Of a stretch of 64,000 nt of DNA, positions 12,213 through 24,384 are shown in pieces. Position 1 is the first letter of the stretch; the number at the start of each line of letters is the position of its first letter. Origin of the DNA: Hydrangea macrophylla (lineage: Eukaryota > Streptophyta > Magnoliopsida > Cornales > Hydrangeaceae); contig CM066985.1 of assembly GCA_033977485.1 (NCBI GenBank), positions 76,823,045 through 76,887,044 of the forward strand, given 5' to 3'. Position numbers and translations under genes: made by a program. Under the pieces are notes generated by a model that did not search any database, had not been told where the DNA came from, and was given only the letters and a program-made list of their open reading frames with translations.

Positions 12213-12432
12213 TGTTAGGGTTATATCACATATGAAATAATTCCATTAATTTAGGGATTGTAATTTGGCTAGAATCCTATTGTGATTTGGTTTCCTTGAT
12301 AGAGTTGTATTACTTATCCAACAAGTAATGGGTCATAACCTCTATGTAAGGGGATGTTTATAAGAATTTAGGAAGCCCTTGGTGTACCAAGTTGGGGGTC
12401 TCCCCTCATGGAGGTGCATGGTCTAAGGTGAG
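12213..12432 (+). repeat. Element A 5' LTR, left part
   Basis: Begins TGTTAGGGTTATATCACAT and matches 44627-44845 base for base over long stretches (for example CCAACAAGTAATGGGTCATA). It stops at GTGAG, the target duplication of element B, and resumes at 30225. Confidence 0.85.
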
Positions 12433-13892
12433 TGATCGACGATGAATAGTTCCCGTTTATAGTCCTGAAGATACGCTTTGTTTGCCCACTTCATTTAGCT
12501 ATTACGTGTTTTTAATAAGTATTCTATATTTTTGTAGATTTTGGAGTTTTAAATTGAAAATGCACTAAAATTCAATGATTAGTGGCTTTAGAAGAAATTC
12601 TATGCTCAAAAGGTTATTCTGGAGAAAGTTGGAGATAGTAGCAGCCTTGGTAAATTGTATTTTTGACATTAAAAATTTTGGATTTGAGAAATTTCTCCAC
12701 ATATAGAAAATGTAGATCTTCGAGTTACAGAAGCGTGGCCACAAACGGTGAGTCAATCCGTGGTCCGAGCAAAAAGTTATCATAATTCTCGAAAGTCGTG
12801 CAGAGTAGTGAAAAGTACCTCGCGCGAGCTGGCCACGCCAGCGATCTTCCTTTTTACCAAAAATGCATATTTCAGAAAATTAGAGTGCCCAACAAAGGTG
12901 GTTTGTACATACAACGTCCAAAAACGTAAATACGACAGTTTTAGTGCGATTAAGTTTAGGAAAGCCTCCAAAACTTGTTCCATATCTATATATATATATC
13001 CTCTTTTAAGTAAAATTGGGGGTTACACAATAATATACACATCATTCCAGAACTAAAACTCCAGTCATTGAAGAGGGAGAAGCAAGGATAAGAAGAAGAA
13101 GACCGGGAATTCCCATGGCCTCCTCCATCAACTTCTTGCCAATCTTTGAATCTATGGCCGCCTAGATCGAGATCTAGGGTTTTAATGAAACCCTAGCCAA
13201 GTAATAGGGTATCATTTATGTTTTTCTTTTAGATTTATTATGTATGGATGATGATTACATGTTTCGAGGATTTTGAATAATTAAATCATACTGTATAGCT
13301 TAAATCATTGCTTTCAAAGTTTATTATTGTCTTAGATATATTTTGAATGTAATATGCTCAATAACTTATATCTGTTGTGCTTGTATAGATTATTTACATG
13401 TTATATTACTTATTTGAGTTGTGATATCAAGTAGTCGAATAGTTCATGCCTAAGGAAGACAGAGTGTGTCGTAACCCTAGTTTAGTGTGAGACAATCCGT
13501 GCTAACCAAATATGAATTATATTGATACTTGAATCGTAGTTATCTTTTTGACGGAGGAATCGGACTTGTAGCTACGATTCCCCATTATCATCCAACGTAA
13601 TAAGCTAATTGAATGCATAGATACCCTTATTATGAAGGTAGTGGTGGATTTGCAATCCTAGGTTCAATACACATATTCATCAAAACAACTTTTAATCGCT
13701 TTCACAGTTAGATTTATTTTCATAGTTTATTAGTTTTATTAAAATCAATATTCTGTTTTCTTAATTAACTAGGTTTAGGTTTTAAAATTAAAATGTTTTA
13801 GTATTTCAATCTCTATGGGTTCGACATCTACTTCTACACAGCAAATCTTTTAAAGTAGAGTATAATTTTATATCTTGATTTTGACGAGATCA
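12433..13892 (+). repeat. Element B 5' LTR
   Basis: TGATCGACGATGAATAGTTC to TTGACGAGATCA. It matches 28792-30219 throughout with scattered substitutions and small indels. The longest frame inside (12748-13056) is not preserved in the other LTR and is rejected as a gene. Confidence 0.9.
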
Positions 13893-13897
13893 ATTTT

Positions 13898-13914
13898 TGG
13901 CACCGTTGCCGAGG
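13898..13914 (+). other. Element B primer-binding site (tRNA-Asp type)
   Basis: TGGCACCGTTGCCGAGG, a near match to TGGCGCCGTTGCCGGGG known from Athila elements, 5 bases after the LTR. Confidence 0.8.
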
Positions 13915-14701
13915 ATTGAAAATTAAAACCTTTAGTTTTAGAATCTTAGTTTAGTTAATTTGTAAATATTAGATTAAGTTTTCTTTTTCTTATTTTCCAT
14001 TTTTGTTTTGAGTCACTAACTTTTCCTTTTGTTTTGTAGTTTTTCAAGTCATCAAATTCTAATGTTTCAGAGTGGAAGAGCTTAGTACATCAAAGGAGCT
14101 TACGCGAATCAATTAAAAAAAATTGCACAAAAGCAAAAATTCAAGTAAATCGCTTCCTTTAAAATTTGCTTTAAACCACTGTAAGTCTGTCACACCCGTT
14201 CCAAAAATTTATAGTTTAATCATGCATGATATGAAATTTTATGAATTATCATTGATATATGATAATTGAGGATAAGTGGTTGACTGTGGTCAACGGTAAG
14301 GTGTCAGTGAGGACACGGGAACATGGAAGTTCATATTGCATAATCATGATTAAATGACATTTATATGATTTAAATGTTATTTGACCTTATCTGGTGTTTC
14401 TGTGAATAGTAATTATACCTGTGTAGTATAATTCTGATAATCTTTGAGTTGGTAGTATCATTTTGAGAACTGTGGTGAGAACGTGAGAGATGCGTTAATT
14501 AAAAAGGTAGGTTGTGTAGAGATTTCACAGAATATAGTTTTCGGACGATATTTTGGACCCAAACGAAACTTAGTGGGAAACTTTTGAAATTTATAGTTTT
14601 CACTCGTAAAGTTGTAAAATGGACGTGTGCGAAGTTTCGAGATCTAATTAGAAGTTTGAGAAACTCGTGGGGAGGTAAGCGTAATTTCCATAACTTTTGC
14701 C

Positions 14702-14709
14702 TATAAATA
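14702..14709 (+). promoter_or_regulatory. TATA box of element C LTR
   Basis: TATAAATA in the context TTTTGCCTATAAATAGATGAG, about 515 bp into the LTR, is the best core promoter candidate. Solo LTR D keeps a related CTATACATAG at the same place (about 31617). Confidence 0.65.
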
Positions 14710-15290
14710 GATGAGGATGAGATTCATTCTCATCCAAACTTGCCAAAAATATCTAGAGAGAGGAGAGAGAAAGGAGATTTGGTTGCTCCGGGCTTTGCGA
14801 CGCCGTTTGACAACCTTCCGTCTGTCAGATTTTCTCCAGATTTCAGATTTGAACTCGTGGAGGTAAGATCTACGTTTTGATACCACTTAGGCCGTGTTTG
14901 GCCAAGTTTTTGTAAAATCTTAATTTTAGACTTTTGGGAAAAACAGGTATAAACTTGTAGGAATCGTACCAAATTCGAAATCCGACGATTATTTATTCCC
15001 CTAGACGATCCTTCAAAGTTTGAAGAGATTCGCACGAGGTATGAATTCTAGATCTATGAAATATATGGATTTTCATGTTTTGGACATCACTTTTGATATT
15101 CTTGGATCCGGGCGAAATTCATGTGTTAGTTAGGCCCGTTAATTATGCACGTGAAATTATGATAAAAGCACGTATAACTGTTTATGTGAGCATGTTATGT
15201 GTCTACTTGGGTCAAAGGGGAGGTTGGTGCAAATTCATGCCGGAGTAAGCTTCTCGATGTTTGAGAATTTTAGTAGCGACGGCTACTGTG

Positions 15291-15390
15291 CATGGTTGTA
15301 GGCTTGGACTTGCCATGGCACTTGTGGGATGTAATGGTTGTAGGCTTGGACTTGCCATTGACATCGCGGTTTAAGGCTTGGACTTGCCGC
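15291..15390 (+). repeat. Mid-LTR repeat cassette of element C
   Basis: Three tandem copies built on GGTTGTAGGCTTGGACTTGCCAT-like units, the last one shortened. In relative D the same slot (43106-43205) holds three copies of a different unit. Confidence 0.85.
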
Positions 15391-15818
15391 TACCGGATGA
15401 ATGCGTACCACTCACCCTAGAGACTATTTTTATGTGTTTTAGATGCTTAAACCATGAACTGTCATATAAGCATACATTTAGAATTGTACGCTCAGCATAT
15501 AGCTGAGCAGTGGAGATGTACTCCATTGCAGGTAAGAAGAAAGACAAGAAGAAGTGTGTGGAGTGAGGCCGATGAACGCCGGGGGATCACCTTTGTAAAT
15601 GTTTTTGTGTTTTAAATCCTAAAACTTGAGTAAGGATTTGGGTATTGTAATAATATGTTGTAATGGAATTCATAGATCAGTTTCACAGTATTGTAATCTT
15701 GTAATTGAACGTCTGTAATTATGTTTTGAATGCGTTAAAATCAGTTGTGGTTGTGATTGTTATTGGTTTGGAGTAGTAGGACTTGTTAATTTCCAACTCA
15801 GGGCTGCTAGCCGAGGAG

Positions 15819-16101
15819 CAGTCGACTGAACCCCCTGATCAGTCGACTGGACCTCGTGTATTTGAGAAACTGTAAGGAAATATTAGAGAAGCAGTCGACT
15901 GGACCCCCTTGGGCAGTCGACTGAACACTGTTTAGTGGAGCCACTGCCTCCTTCGATTGAATAGCAGTCGACTGGTTTCAGAAAGCAGTCGACTGGGCAG
16001 TCGACTGGACCTCTGTTGAGTTTTAGGGTTTTGGGTTCTGCTTGGCACAGTCGACGGAGCAGTCGACTGGACCCTTGTGCAGTCGACGGGGCAGTCGACT
16101 G
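15819..16101 (+). repeat. CAGTCGACTG palindrome array, element C 5' LTR
   Basis: Nine perfect CAGTCGACTG decamers and two CAGTCGACGG variants in 283 bp, several followed by GACC or AACC. Spacing is irregular (12 to 62 bp), so this is not a simple tandem repeat. An identical copy is in the 3' LTR. Confidence 0.95.
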
Positions 16102-16340
16102 AACCTCTGTTTTTCAAAACTATTTTCTTTGAATGTGTTTTCAATGGACAAAACTTTTTATAACTCTGATTTCAACGGATTTTACAACACAGAGGGGAAT
16201 GTTTCCTAAGTTTTAAACTACCAGGGTTGTTTTATAGAAGTTCTTTCCGCTGCGTATTATGAGATTGATGTTTGGATGAGCCTTGGTGGCGTGCCACGTG
16301 TCCTTTTTCCACGCGTAGTGGGATGGGTCGTGACATTTAT

Positions 16341-16353
16341 TGGTATCAGAGCT
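16341..16353 (+). other. Element C primer-binding site (initiator tRNA-Met)
   Basis: TGGTATCAGAGCT lies 5 bases after the LTR and matches the complement of the plant initiator tRNA-Met 3' end in 12 of 13 positions. Confidence 0.9.
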
Positions 16354-16538
16354 AGAGGTAACAAAACTTTGGGAACGTTCGACGACGAGTGGAGTGTTGA
16401 GTGATTTGCCACATGTTTTCAATTGCATTCATGCATCTTAGAGATGTTTGATGCATATGGATGTTGTTTTACATACATACTATTGTTGTTGTTGTACATG
16501 CATAGTGTTTATGCATTGAGAACTACAGGATTGAAATC

Positions 16539-17252
16539 ATGAGTGATGAAGAGCGAGAGTTATCGCCACATACTCGTCGAATGAATGAAATGGCTGAAAT
16601 GATGGGGAACATGGGAGAGATGATACGAAATATAGCGGACAGATTACCTCCAACACCTCCATTGGAGCCAGAACCGATAGTTGTAGTACATGCGCCTGAA
16701 AATAGGGGTATGAGGTCAATATCAGAACAGTTTGCTCGCAAGAAACCGATGGAATTTCATGGGACACCCGACCCAACGCTCGCAGAACATTGGATCATGG
16801 ATATGGAGAGAATTTTTCGATCGCTTCCGATGACTAATAAGGAGAAGATTGAGAATGTCAGTGATGTGCTGAAGGGTGAAGCCCAGAACTGGTGGGTAAA
16901 TGTACTAGATCAAGGGGCACCGATTACTTGGGAAGGGTTCAAGGCGGAGTTCAATCGCCGGTTCTTTTCGCGAGCCGCCTACAACGCAAAGAAGAGAGAA
17001 TTTGATAAGTTGAAGCAGGGAGATATGACTGTAACCGAATATACTTCCAAGTATAATGCGTTGTTGAGGTTTGGTAAAGGTTCTGTACCAGGAGAGGAAG
17101 AAAGGGCAAGAAAATTTGAAGAAGGCTTAAGGGAAAATATCTGTTTGAGGGTAGAAACCTACGAGCATTCAACTGTTGCAGCAGTACAGCAGACGGCGCT
17201 TGTAGCCGAAAGTGGAATAGAGAGATCGAGACAAAATCACCAAGGAAAGTGA
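16539..17252 (+). pseudogene. gag: Element C gag, capsid part, ending in an in-frame TGA
   Basis: Gag forms the particle that carries element RNA. The ATG at 16539 (MSDEERE) follows a 203-bp leader. The capsid-type retrotransposon Gag domain spans about residues 65-215 (EFHGTPDPTLAEHWIMDMER, then NWWVNV, WEGFKAEFNRRFF, FDKLKQGDMTVTEY). The frame ends at TGA (17250-17252), but the same frame stays open for another 450 bases through the zinc knuckle. The stop is therefore a single nonsense change or, less likely, a recoding site. Confidence 0.9.
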
Positions 17253-17710
17253 AGTCATGAGGGTGGTGACCGAAGTCAGGGTGGATCTTTCAAGAGGCCA
17301 TTTCAAAGAGGCTCTGGTTCTAGTTTCAGTGAATTCAGGAGAACGCCAAGTAGCATACCGTTGTGTTCCCTTTGCAACAGACCACACTCAGGTCGATGTT
17401 TCATGACCAAACCCCAGAACAGGAACCAAGGCGGGGGTAGTACAAATTCAACACCCGACATGAGAGGCAAGTGTTATGATTGTGGAGTATTTGGGCACCA
17501 AGCCAAGGATTGCCCGAGGAGGTATTCTCAACAAGGAGCTAGTTCTATGGCTTCTAGTGGTTCGAAGCCTAAACAGTCTAATGACGGAGGACAAAGGACA
17601 GAGCAACGTCAGGGAAGATCATTCCAGATGAACCCTGGAGACGTGGCTGCTACTGATACAGTGGTCTCAGGTATGGTGCTTGTATGTTCGCACTTAGCAC
17701 GCATACTCGT
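17253..17710 (+). pseudogene. gag: Element C gag, nucleocapsid part
   Basis: Same frame as the upstream capsid. It contains a first cysteine cluster (CSLCNRPHSGRC, about 17364-17399) and a canonical CX2CX4HX4C zinc knuckle (CYDCGVFGHQAKDC, 17472-17513) for binding element RNA. Gly/Ser/Gln-rich linkers surround them. The frame then runs up to the protease, where a one-base shift at about 17710 moves the DSGST motif into another frame. The frame used here continues with unrelated residues to 17762. Confidence 0.85.
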
Positions 17711-20700
17711 GATTCGGGATCTACGCATTCGTTTGTATCTTATAACTTTGTGGAACATTTAACTGTTAAGCCCGCGCCACTAGGATATGATTTATCCATT
17801 GCCGTGCCACTTAGTAAGTCAGTAGTGACATCTACTATATATAAGAACTGTGAAATCAAACTAGGCGAGAAGTTGATGACTGTAGACCTTATACCGATCG
17901 TAATAAACCATTTCGATGTGATATTAGGGATGGATTGGTTAGCCCTTAACCAAGCTACGATAGATTGTGAACGGAAAGAAGTTAATTTTCGATCACCGAT
18001 ACATGGGAACTTTTGTTTTCAAGGGAGTGGGGTTACACCGCCGCCGTACTTGATTTCAGCTATCCGAGCAGGAAAATTATTGAAAAAGGGATGTCAAGGA
18101 TTCCTATGTTCAGTGACTGATGTCTCAGCGACCGAATTAAAAATAGAAGACATTCACATAGTACGAGAATATTCAGATGTATTTTCCGATGAGCTACCAG
18201 ATGTTCTTATTGAGAGAGAGGTCGAGTTCACTATTGAGGTTATACCAGACTCAAGGACAGTATCCAAAGCACCGTATAGAATGGCACCAGTAGAATTGAA
18301 GGAACTGAAGGTTCAATTACAAGAGTTACTTGATAAAGGGTTCATTCGACCAAGTGTATCACCGTGGGGAGCTCCAGTATTGTTTGTGAAGAAGAAAGAT
18401 GGCTCTATGCGTATGTGTGTGGATTACCGGGAACTGAACAAGTTGACAATTAAGAACAAGTACCCGTTACCCAGAATTGATGATTTATTTGATCAACTTC
18501 GTGGAGCACAAGTATTCTCCAAGATAGACCTAAGATCGGGTTACCATCAGTTGAAAGTGAAGGCCGAAGATGTTGAGAAAACAGCTTTTAGAACGCGTTA
18601 TGGACACTATGAGTTCTTAGTTATGCCATTTGGGGTTACCAATGCACCAGCTGCGTTCATGGATCTTATGAACCGAGTCTTTAAGGACTATTTGGATGAT
18701 TTTGTGATAGTGTTCATCGACGATATCCTTGTTTATTCACCGAGTGAGATAGAACACGAGAACCACTTGAGGTTGATACTTCAGAGATTACGAGAGAAAC
18801 AATTGTTTGGGAAATTCAAGAAATGTGAATTTTGGTTACCTAGCATTACTTTTCTTGGTCATGTGATTGACAAGAATGGAGTATCAGTTGATCCTCACAA
18901 GATAGAAGCGGTATTAAATTGGCAAAGACCGACTTCCGTATCCGAAATTCGAAGTTTCTTGGGATTAGCGGGATATTACCGCCGTTTTATTGAGCATTTC
19001 TCGAAGATTTCATTACCTATGACAAAGTTAATGAGGAAGGGAGTTACATTTGAATGGAGTCAGGAATGTGAAGACAGTTTCCAGGAATTGAAAGCACGAC
19101 TAACGAGAGCACCTATTTTGACAATACCATCCGGAACCGAGGGATTTGTGATCTATAGTGATGCTTCACACAAAGGGTTGGGATGCGTGTTGATGCAAGG
19201 GGGTAAAGTGATCGCTTATGCTTCTAGACAGTTGAAGACACATGAGATTAATTATCCAACTCATGATCTGGAATTAGCTGCAGTAATTCATGCTTTGAAG
19301 ATTTGGAGACACTACTTATACGGAGAAAAGTGTGAGATATTCACAGACCACAAGAGTTTGAAATATATTTTCACCCAACGGGACTTGAACATGAGACAGC
19401 GAAGATGGTTGGAGTTGATGAAGGATTACGATCTGTCAATTGAGTACCATCCGGGGAAGGCGAATGTAGTAGCCGATGCATTAAGCCGGAAGACGCCAAG
19501 GAATTTAGCCGACGAGCTAACACAACAAAAAGAATTGGTAAAAGAAATGGAACGTTTGGACTTGGATGTGATACCAAAGGTTAGTGGTGGCTTAATGATG
19601 GCAATCATGGCACACCCAGATATTATTGATGAGATCAAGAAGGAACAATTTAACGATGTTTATTTGTGTAAAATGAGAGATGAGATATCTTTGGGAAAGC
19701 GACCTGGTTTTGTATTAGACCAAGGAACGTTGAAACTGGGAAATCGATTATGTGTACCAAATGTGAAAGACCTGAAAGAACGACTTTTGGAAGAAGCTCA
19801 TAGTACTAGATATTCAGTGCACCCGGGAAGTAATAAGATGTACAGAAACTTGAGAGAAAACTTTTGGTGGAAGGGTATGAAGCGTGAAGTTGCTAAGTTT
19901 GTATCCGAATGTTCGGCATGTCAACAGGTCAAGGCAGAGAGACAAGTACCCGCGGGGTTACTACAACCTTTGCCAGTGTCGGAATGGAAATGGGACGAGA
20001 TTACGATGGATTTTGTTTCAGGATTTCCACGATCATGTAATAAGAATGATAAGATTTGGGTTATAGTTGACCGGTTAACAAAGTCAGATCATTTTCTACC
20101 GATCAAGACGACTAAACCGTCCAAGTTAGCGGAATTATATGTGAAAGAGATTGTAAGACTACATGGAGTCCCAGCTGTGATTATATCCGATCGTGATAGT
20201 AGTTTTACGTCAAGGTTTTGGGGAAGTTTGCAAGAAGCTATGGGTACGAAATTAAGTTTCAGTACTGCATTTCATCCTCAGACCGATGGACAGTCAGAGC
20301 GCATGATTCAAACGCTAGAAGATATGTTGAGATTGTGTGTGTTAGACTTCGGGAGTGATTGGGAGCATCACTTGCCATTAATTGAATTTGCGTACAACAA
20401 CGGATTTCAGTCAAGTATCGGGATGGCACCGTATGAAGCTTTGTATGGCCGTAAGTGTCGATCACCAGTTTGTTGGACCGAGGTTGGAGAAAGGAAGTTG
20501 TTAGGACCTGAGTTAATACAGGTGACTACTGAGAAAGTGAAGTTGATTCAAGAGCGACTCAAGGTAGCTCAGAGCCGATATAAGAGTTATGCAGATTTGA
20601 AACGACGACCGATGAATTTTGAAGTAGGAGATTTCGTATACTTGCGGGTATCGCCTTCAAAAGGCATTGTACGATTTGGGAAGAGGGGAAAGCTCAATCC

Positions 20701-21046
20701 GAGATTCATAGGACCTTTTGAAATCCTAGAGAGGATTGGTCCAGTAGCTTATCGTTTGGCCTTGTCATCAGAGTTGGAACATGTACACAATGTGTTTCAC
20801 GTGTCTATGTTGAGACGTTGTATGACTGACACGAGTAAGATCATTGTACCTGAACCGTTGCAAATTCAGGGAGACTTGACTTATGTGGAACAACCAGTGG
20901 AGATTCTAGACCGCAAAGAACAAGTTTTGAGAACCAAGACTATTCCAATGGTGAAAGTACTATGGCGTAGTCATACAGTGGAAGAGGCTACATGGGAAAG
21001 TGAGGAAGACATGCGGAATGAGTATCCGTACTTGTTCGACGCTTGA
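17684..21046 (+). CDS. pol: Element C Pol: protease, RT, RNase H, integrase, chromodomain-like tail
   Basis: Pol copies the RNA into DNA and inserts it. The first ATG is at 17684, but authentic protein begins at about 17711, after the shift. Protease: DSGSTHSF (D at residue 10). [11 protein letters not shown], catalytic D346-D347. RNase H: YSDASHKG (D493) and DHKSLKYIF. Integrase: zinc finger H706/H713/C743/C746 and catalytic D776, D836, E872, giving the D,D35E spacing. The tail (1067-1120: [30 protein letters not shown]) resembles the Tekay chromodomain that guides integration into heterochromatin. At 1,120 residues with no internal stop, this pol is full length. Confidence 0.93.
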   Translation: MFALSTHTRDSGSTHSFVSYNFVEHLTVKPAPLGYDLSIAVPLSKSVVTSTIYKNCEIKLGEKLMTVDLIPIVINHFDVILGMDWLALNQATIDCERKEVNFRSPIHGNFCFQGSGVTPPPYLISAIRAGKLLKKGCQGFLCSVTDVSATELKIEDIHIVREYSDVFSDELPDVLIEREVEFTIEVIPDSRTVSKAPYRMAPVELKELKVQLQELLDKGFIRPSVSPWGAPVLFVKKKDGSMRMCVDYRELNKLTIKNKYPLPRIDDLFDQLRGAQVFSKIDLRSGYHQLKVKAEDVEKTAFRTRYGHYEFLVMPFGVTNAPAAFMDLMNRVFKDYLDDFVIVFIDDILVYSPSEIEHENHLRLILQRLREKQLFGKFKKCEFWLPSITFLGHVIDKNGVSVDPHKIEAVLNWQRPTSVSEIRSFLGLAGYYRRFIEHFSKISLPMTKLMRKGVTFEWSQECEDSFQELKARLTRAPILTIPSGTEGFVIYSDASHKGLGCVLMQGGKVIAYASRQLKTHEINYPTHDLELAAVIHALKIWRHYLYGEKCEIFTDHKSLKYIFTQRDLNMRQRRWLELMKDYDLSIEYHPGKANVVADALSRKTPRNLADELTQQKELVKEMERLDLDVIPKVSGGLMMAIMAHPDIIDEIKKEQFNDVYLCKMRDEISLGKRPGFVLDQGTLKLGNRLCVPNVKDLKERLLEEAHSTRYSVHPGSNKMYRNLRENFWWKGMKREVAKFVSECSACQQVKAERQVPAGLLQPLPVSEWKWDEITMDFVSGFPRSCNKNDKIWVIVDRLTKSDHFLPIKTTKPSKLAELYVKEIVRLHGVPAVIISDRDSSFTSRFWGSLQEAMGTKLSFSTAFHPQTDGQSERMIQTLEDMLRLCVLDFGSDWEHHLPLIEFAYNNGFQSSIGMAPYEALYGRKCRSPVCWTEVGERKLLGPELIQVTTEKVKLIQERLKVAQSRYKSYADLKRRPMNFEVGDFVYLRVSPSKGIVRFGKRGKLNPRFIGPFEILERIGPVAYRLALSSELEHVHNVFHVSMLRRCMTDTSKIIVPEPLQIQGDLTYVEQPVEILDRKEQVLRTKTIPMVKVLWRSHTVEEATWESEEDMRNEYPYLFDA

Positions 21047-21075
21047 GGTAAAGTTTGGGGACAAACTTCCTTTTT

Positions 21076-21086
21076 GGAGGGGAGAG
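21076..21086 (+). other. Element C polypurine tract
   Basis: GGAGGGGAGAG just before the 3' LTR, preceded by CTTCCTTTTT. This is the plus-strand DNA primer site. Confidence 0.85.
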
Positions 21087-21087
21087 T

Positions 21088-23235
21088 TGTCACACCCGTT
21101 CCAAAAATTTATAGTTTAATCATGCATGATATGAAATTTTATGAATTATCATTGATATATGATAATTGAGGATAAGTGGTTGACTTTGGTCAACGGTAAG
21201 GTGTCAGTGAGGACACGGGAACATGGAAGTTCATATTGCATAATCATGATTAAATGACATTTATATGATTTAAATGTTATTTGACCTTATCTGGTGTTTC
21301 TGTGAATAGTAATTATACCTGTGTAGTATAATTCTGATAATCTTTGAGTTGGTAGTATCATTTTGAGAACTGTGGTGAGAACGTGAGAGATGCGTTAATT
21401 AAAAAGGTAGGTTGTGTAGAGATTTCACAGAATATAGTTTTCGGACGTTATTTTGGACTCAAACGAAACTTAGTGGGAAACTTTTGAAATTTATAGTTTT
21501 CACTCGTAAAGTTGTAAAATGGACGTGTGCGAAGTTTCGAGATCTAATTAGAAGTTTGAGAAACTCGTGGGGAGGTAAGCGTAATTTCCATAACTTTTGC
21601 CTATAAATAGATGAGGATGAGATTCATTCTCATCCAAACTTGCCAAAAATATCTAGAGAGAGGAGAGAGAAAGGAGATTTGGTTGCTCCGGGCTTTGCGA
21701 CGCCGTTTGACAACCTTCCGTCTGTCAGATTTTCTCCAGATTTCAGATTTGAACTCGTGGAGGTAAGATCTACGTTTTGATACCACTTAGGCCGTGTTTG
21801 GCCAAGTTTTTGTAAAATCTTAATTTTAGACTTTTGGGAAAAACAGGTATAAACTTGTAGGAATCGTACCAAATTCGAAATCCGACGATTATTTATTCCC
21901 CTAGACGATCCTTCAAAGTTTGAAGAGATTCGCACGAGGTATGAATTCTAGATCTATGAAATATATGGATTTTCATGTTTTGGACATCACTTTTGATATT
22001 CTTGGATCCGGGCGAAATTCATGTGTTAGTTAGGCCCGTTAATTATGCACGTGAAATTATGATAAAAGCACGTATAACTGTTTATGTGAGCATGTTATGT
22101 GTCTACTTGGGTCAAAGGGGAGGTTGGTGCAAATTCATGCCGGAGTAAGCTTCTCGATGTTTGAGAATTTTAGTAGCGACGGCTACTGTGCATGGTTGTA
22201 GGCTTGGACTTGCCATGGCACTTGTGGGATGTAATGGTTGTAGGCTTGGACTTGCCATTGACATCGCGGTTTAAGGCTTGGACTTGCCGCTACCGGATGA
22301 ATGCGTACCACTCACCCTAGAGACTATTTTTATGTGTTTTAGATGCTTAAACCATGAGCTGTCATATAAGCATACATTTAGAATTGTACGCTCAGCATAT
22401 AGCTGAGCAGTGGAGATGTACTCCATTGCAGGTAAGAAGAAAGACAAGAAGAAGTGTGTGGAGTGAGGCCGATGAACGCCGGGGGATCACCTTTGTAAAT
22501 GTTTTTGTGTTTTAAATCCTAAAACTTGAGTAAGGATTTGGGTATTGTAATAATATGTTGTAATGGAATTCATAGATCAGTTTCACAGTATTGTAATCTT
22601 GTAATTGAACGTCTGTAATTATGTTTTGAATGCGTTAAAATCAGTTGTGGTTGTGATTGTTATTGGTTTGGAGTAGTAGGACTTGTTAATTTCCAACTCA
22701 GGGCTGCTAGCCGAGGAGCAGTCGACTGAACCCCCTGATCAGTCGACTGGACCTCGTGTATTTGAGAAACTGTAAGGAAATATTAGAGAAGCAGTCGACT
22801 GGACCCCCTTGGGCAGTCGACTGAACACTGTTTAGTGGAGCCACTGCCTCCTTCGATTGAATAGCAGTCGACTGGTTTCAGAAAGCAGTCGACTGGGCAG
22901 TCGACTGGACCTCTGTTGAGTTTTAGGGTTTTGGGTTCTGCTTGGCACAGTCGACGGAGCAGTCGACTGGACCCTTGTGCAGTCGACGGGGCAGTCGACT
23001 GAACCTCTGTTTTTCAAAACTATTTTCTTTGAATGTGTTTTCAATGGACAAAACTTTTTATAACTCTGATTTCAACGGATTTTACAACACAGAGGGGAAT
23101 GTTTCCTAAGTTTTAAACTACCAGGGTTGTTTTATAGAAGTTCTTTCCGCTGCGTATTATGAGATTGATGTTTGGATGAGCCTTGGTGGCGTGCCACGTG
23201 TCCTTTTTCCACGCGTAGTGGGATGGGTCGTGACA
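21088..23235 (+). repeat. Element C 3' LTR
   Basis: 2,148 bp, offset exactly 6,900 from the 5' LTR, with the same array (22719-23001), cassette and TATA box (21602). It is followed by AAGTC. Minus-strand frames of 101 and 61 codons appear in both LTRs only because the LTRs are duplicates. Confidence 0.97.
22719..23001 (+). repeat. CAGTCGACTG palindrome array, element C 3' LTR
   Basis: Identical to the array at 15819-16101: nine perfect decamers and two variants. Confidence 0.95.
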
Positions 23236-23240
23236 AAGTC

Positions 23241-23652
23241 AGGGCGCTGAGACACACTATTTTCAATAGTTTAAGGGTGATTTGCACGTGCATTATCTAG
23301 GAAACCCGGGGCACTGGGCTTTGACGCAAGCATTGCATTACAGGATAACTTTCATGCATCATAATAGTTGTGTGCTTGTTGTTTTATTTGCGTGGTTTTT
23401 TTTCGTATTTGTTTGAGTTAGTCATTGTTTTAGTTTCTTTTTTTTAGTGTATGTTTAGTACGCGATCAAGTAAACTCGAATTATCTTCTTTCGATCCTTA
23501 ACTTGAACATACCCTAAACCTAAGTTCCTAGAGATTGGTTGATGTTGGATGATGAATCAACTCCGAAACCATCGTCTTTGTTTGAGTTCGAAATACAAAG
23601 CACCCTTAAATGACTAAAGAAAACATATGTCAATAACATCAAACCTATTTCA
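23241..23652 (+). other. Element B leader after the C insertion
   Basis: Untranslated leader of B resuming after the target duplication AAGTC (23236-23240). No frame is supported on the plus strand. The minus-strand frame at 23520-23732 is a shadow. Confidence 0.6.
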
Positions 23653-24352
23653 ATGGCCGACTCCAAAAAAAACGAAAATAACGGTAATGATCGAAATAAT
23701 CTTAATGTAACCCCCCGCTCCACTGCCACCACTAAAAGATTACTTTACTCCTACTACGTACACTTCGCCTTCTTGTATCGATTTACCAGAGGTAACAGCA
23801 TCTCATTTTCAAATTAAGACCTCTACAATCTCACTTTTACCTTCGTTTCATGGTCACATACAAGACGATCCATATCACCATTTAAACGAATTTCAAGATA
23901 TTTGTGCAACCCTTAAGTTTCAGAACTTCACAGATGAAGAACTGAAACTCTTATTATTCCCTTTTTCTCTAAAAGATAAAGCTAAACATTGGCGTCAATC
24001 ACTTGAACCCAATTCAATAAAATCTTGGGATACGTTGCACAAGGCCTTTTTACAAAAATTCTTCCCAATTACAAAAACTAATCAAATTAGGAGGTCTATC
24101 ATGAATTTCGTAATGCAAGATGGTGACACACTTTATGACACTTGGGAACACTTTAAAGAAATATTGCGCAAATGTCCTCATCATAAAATTCCTAAATGGC
24201 AACTAGTCCAAATCGTTTTTGAGGGATTTACCCCCCAAGTTAGAAACATGGTTGATGCCGTTTGTGCCTTCTTCCATAAGAGTGCCGACAAGGCATGGAC
24301 CATGTTTGAAACATTAAGTGAGAACTCGCTACACCAAGCGGTGTCTAAATAG
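23653..24352 (+). pseudogene. gag: Element B gag, N-terminal and capsid part
   Basis: The retrotransposon Gag packages element RNA into virus-like particles. From 23729 to 24352 one frame reads through typical Athila capsid sequence: PLKDYF near the start, KHWRQSL, then GDTLYDTWEHFKEILRKCPHH and ending SENSLHQ. The likely start, ATG at 23653 (MADSKK), is in another frame. A shift has therefore occurred near the run of six C at 23711-23716. A stop follows at 24350. The remaining Gag is displaced downstream beyond a G-rich tract. Confidence 0.75.
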
Positions 24353-24384
24353 CCGAATGGAATTCATCCTAGTCCTTCCAAGTG

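Larger units (their letters stand above)
14188..16335 (+). repeat. Element C 5' LTR
   Basis: TGTCACACCCGTTCC to GGGTCGTGACA. It includes a TATA box (14702), a mid-LTR cassette of three roughly 25-bp repeats (15291-15390) and an array of CAGTCGACTG palindromes (15819-16101). It differs from the 3' LTR at 14286, 14548, 14559 and 15458. Confidence 0.97.
14188..23235 (+). mobile_element. Element C: young Tekay/Del-like Ty3/gypsy element
   Basis: A 9,048-bp element with AAGTC on both sides (14183-14187 and 23236-23240), two 2,148-bp LTRs with TG...CA ends, an initiator tRNA-Met primer site, gag, pol and a polypurine tract. Protein order (protease, RT, RNase H, integrase), long LTRs and the C-terminal chromodomain-like tail place it with the Tekay/Del chromoviruses. 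The LTRs differ at four positions by eye. Two lesions interrupt the polyprotein: a TGA at 17250 and a one-base shift near 17710. Otherwise the reading frames are complete. Confidence 0.95.

Noticed and set aside
12748..13056. 102-codon frame in element B 5' LTR
   Set aside because: The matching part of the 3' LTR has a deletion and frame changes, so the frame is not conserved.
14730..15035. 101-codon minus-strand frame, identical at 21630-21935
   Set aside because: It is conserved only because both LTRs are near-identical copies. It overlaps the LTR promoter and leader and has no known domain.
15819..16101. Possible CRISPR-like or simple tandem repeat array (CAGTCGACTG)
   Set aside because: Repeats are only 10 bp, palindromic, irregularly spaced, inside an LTR, and duplicated because the LTR is duplicated. 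This is a plant retrotransposon, not a CRISPR locus or satellite.
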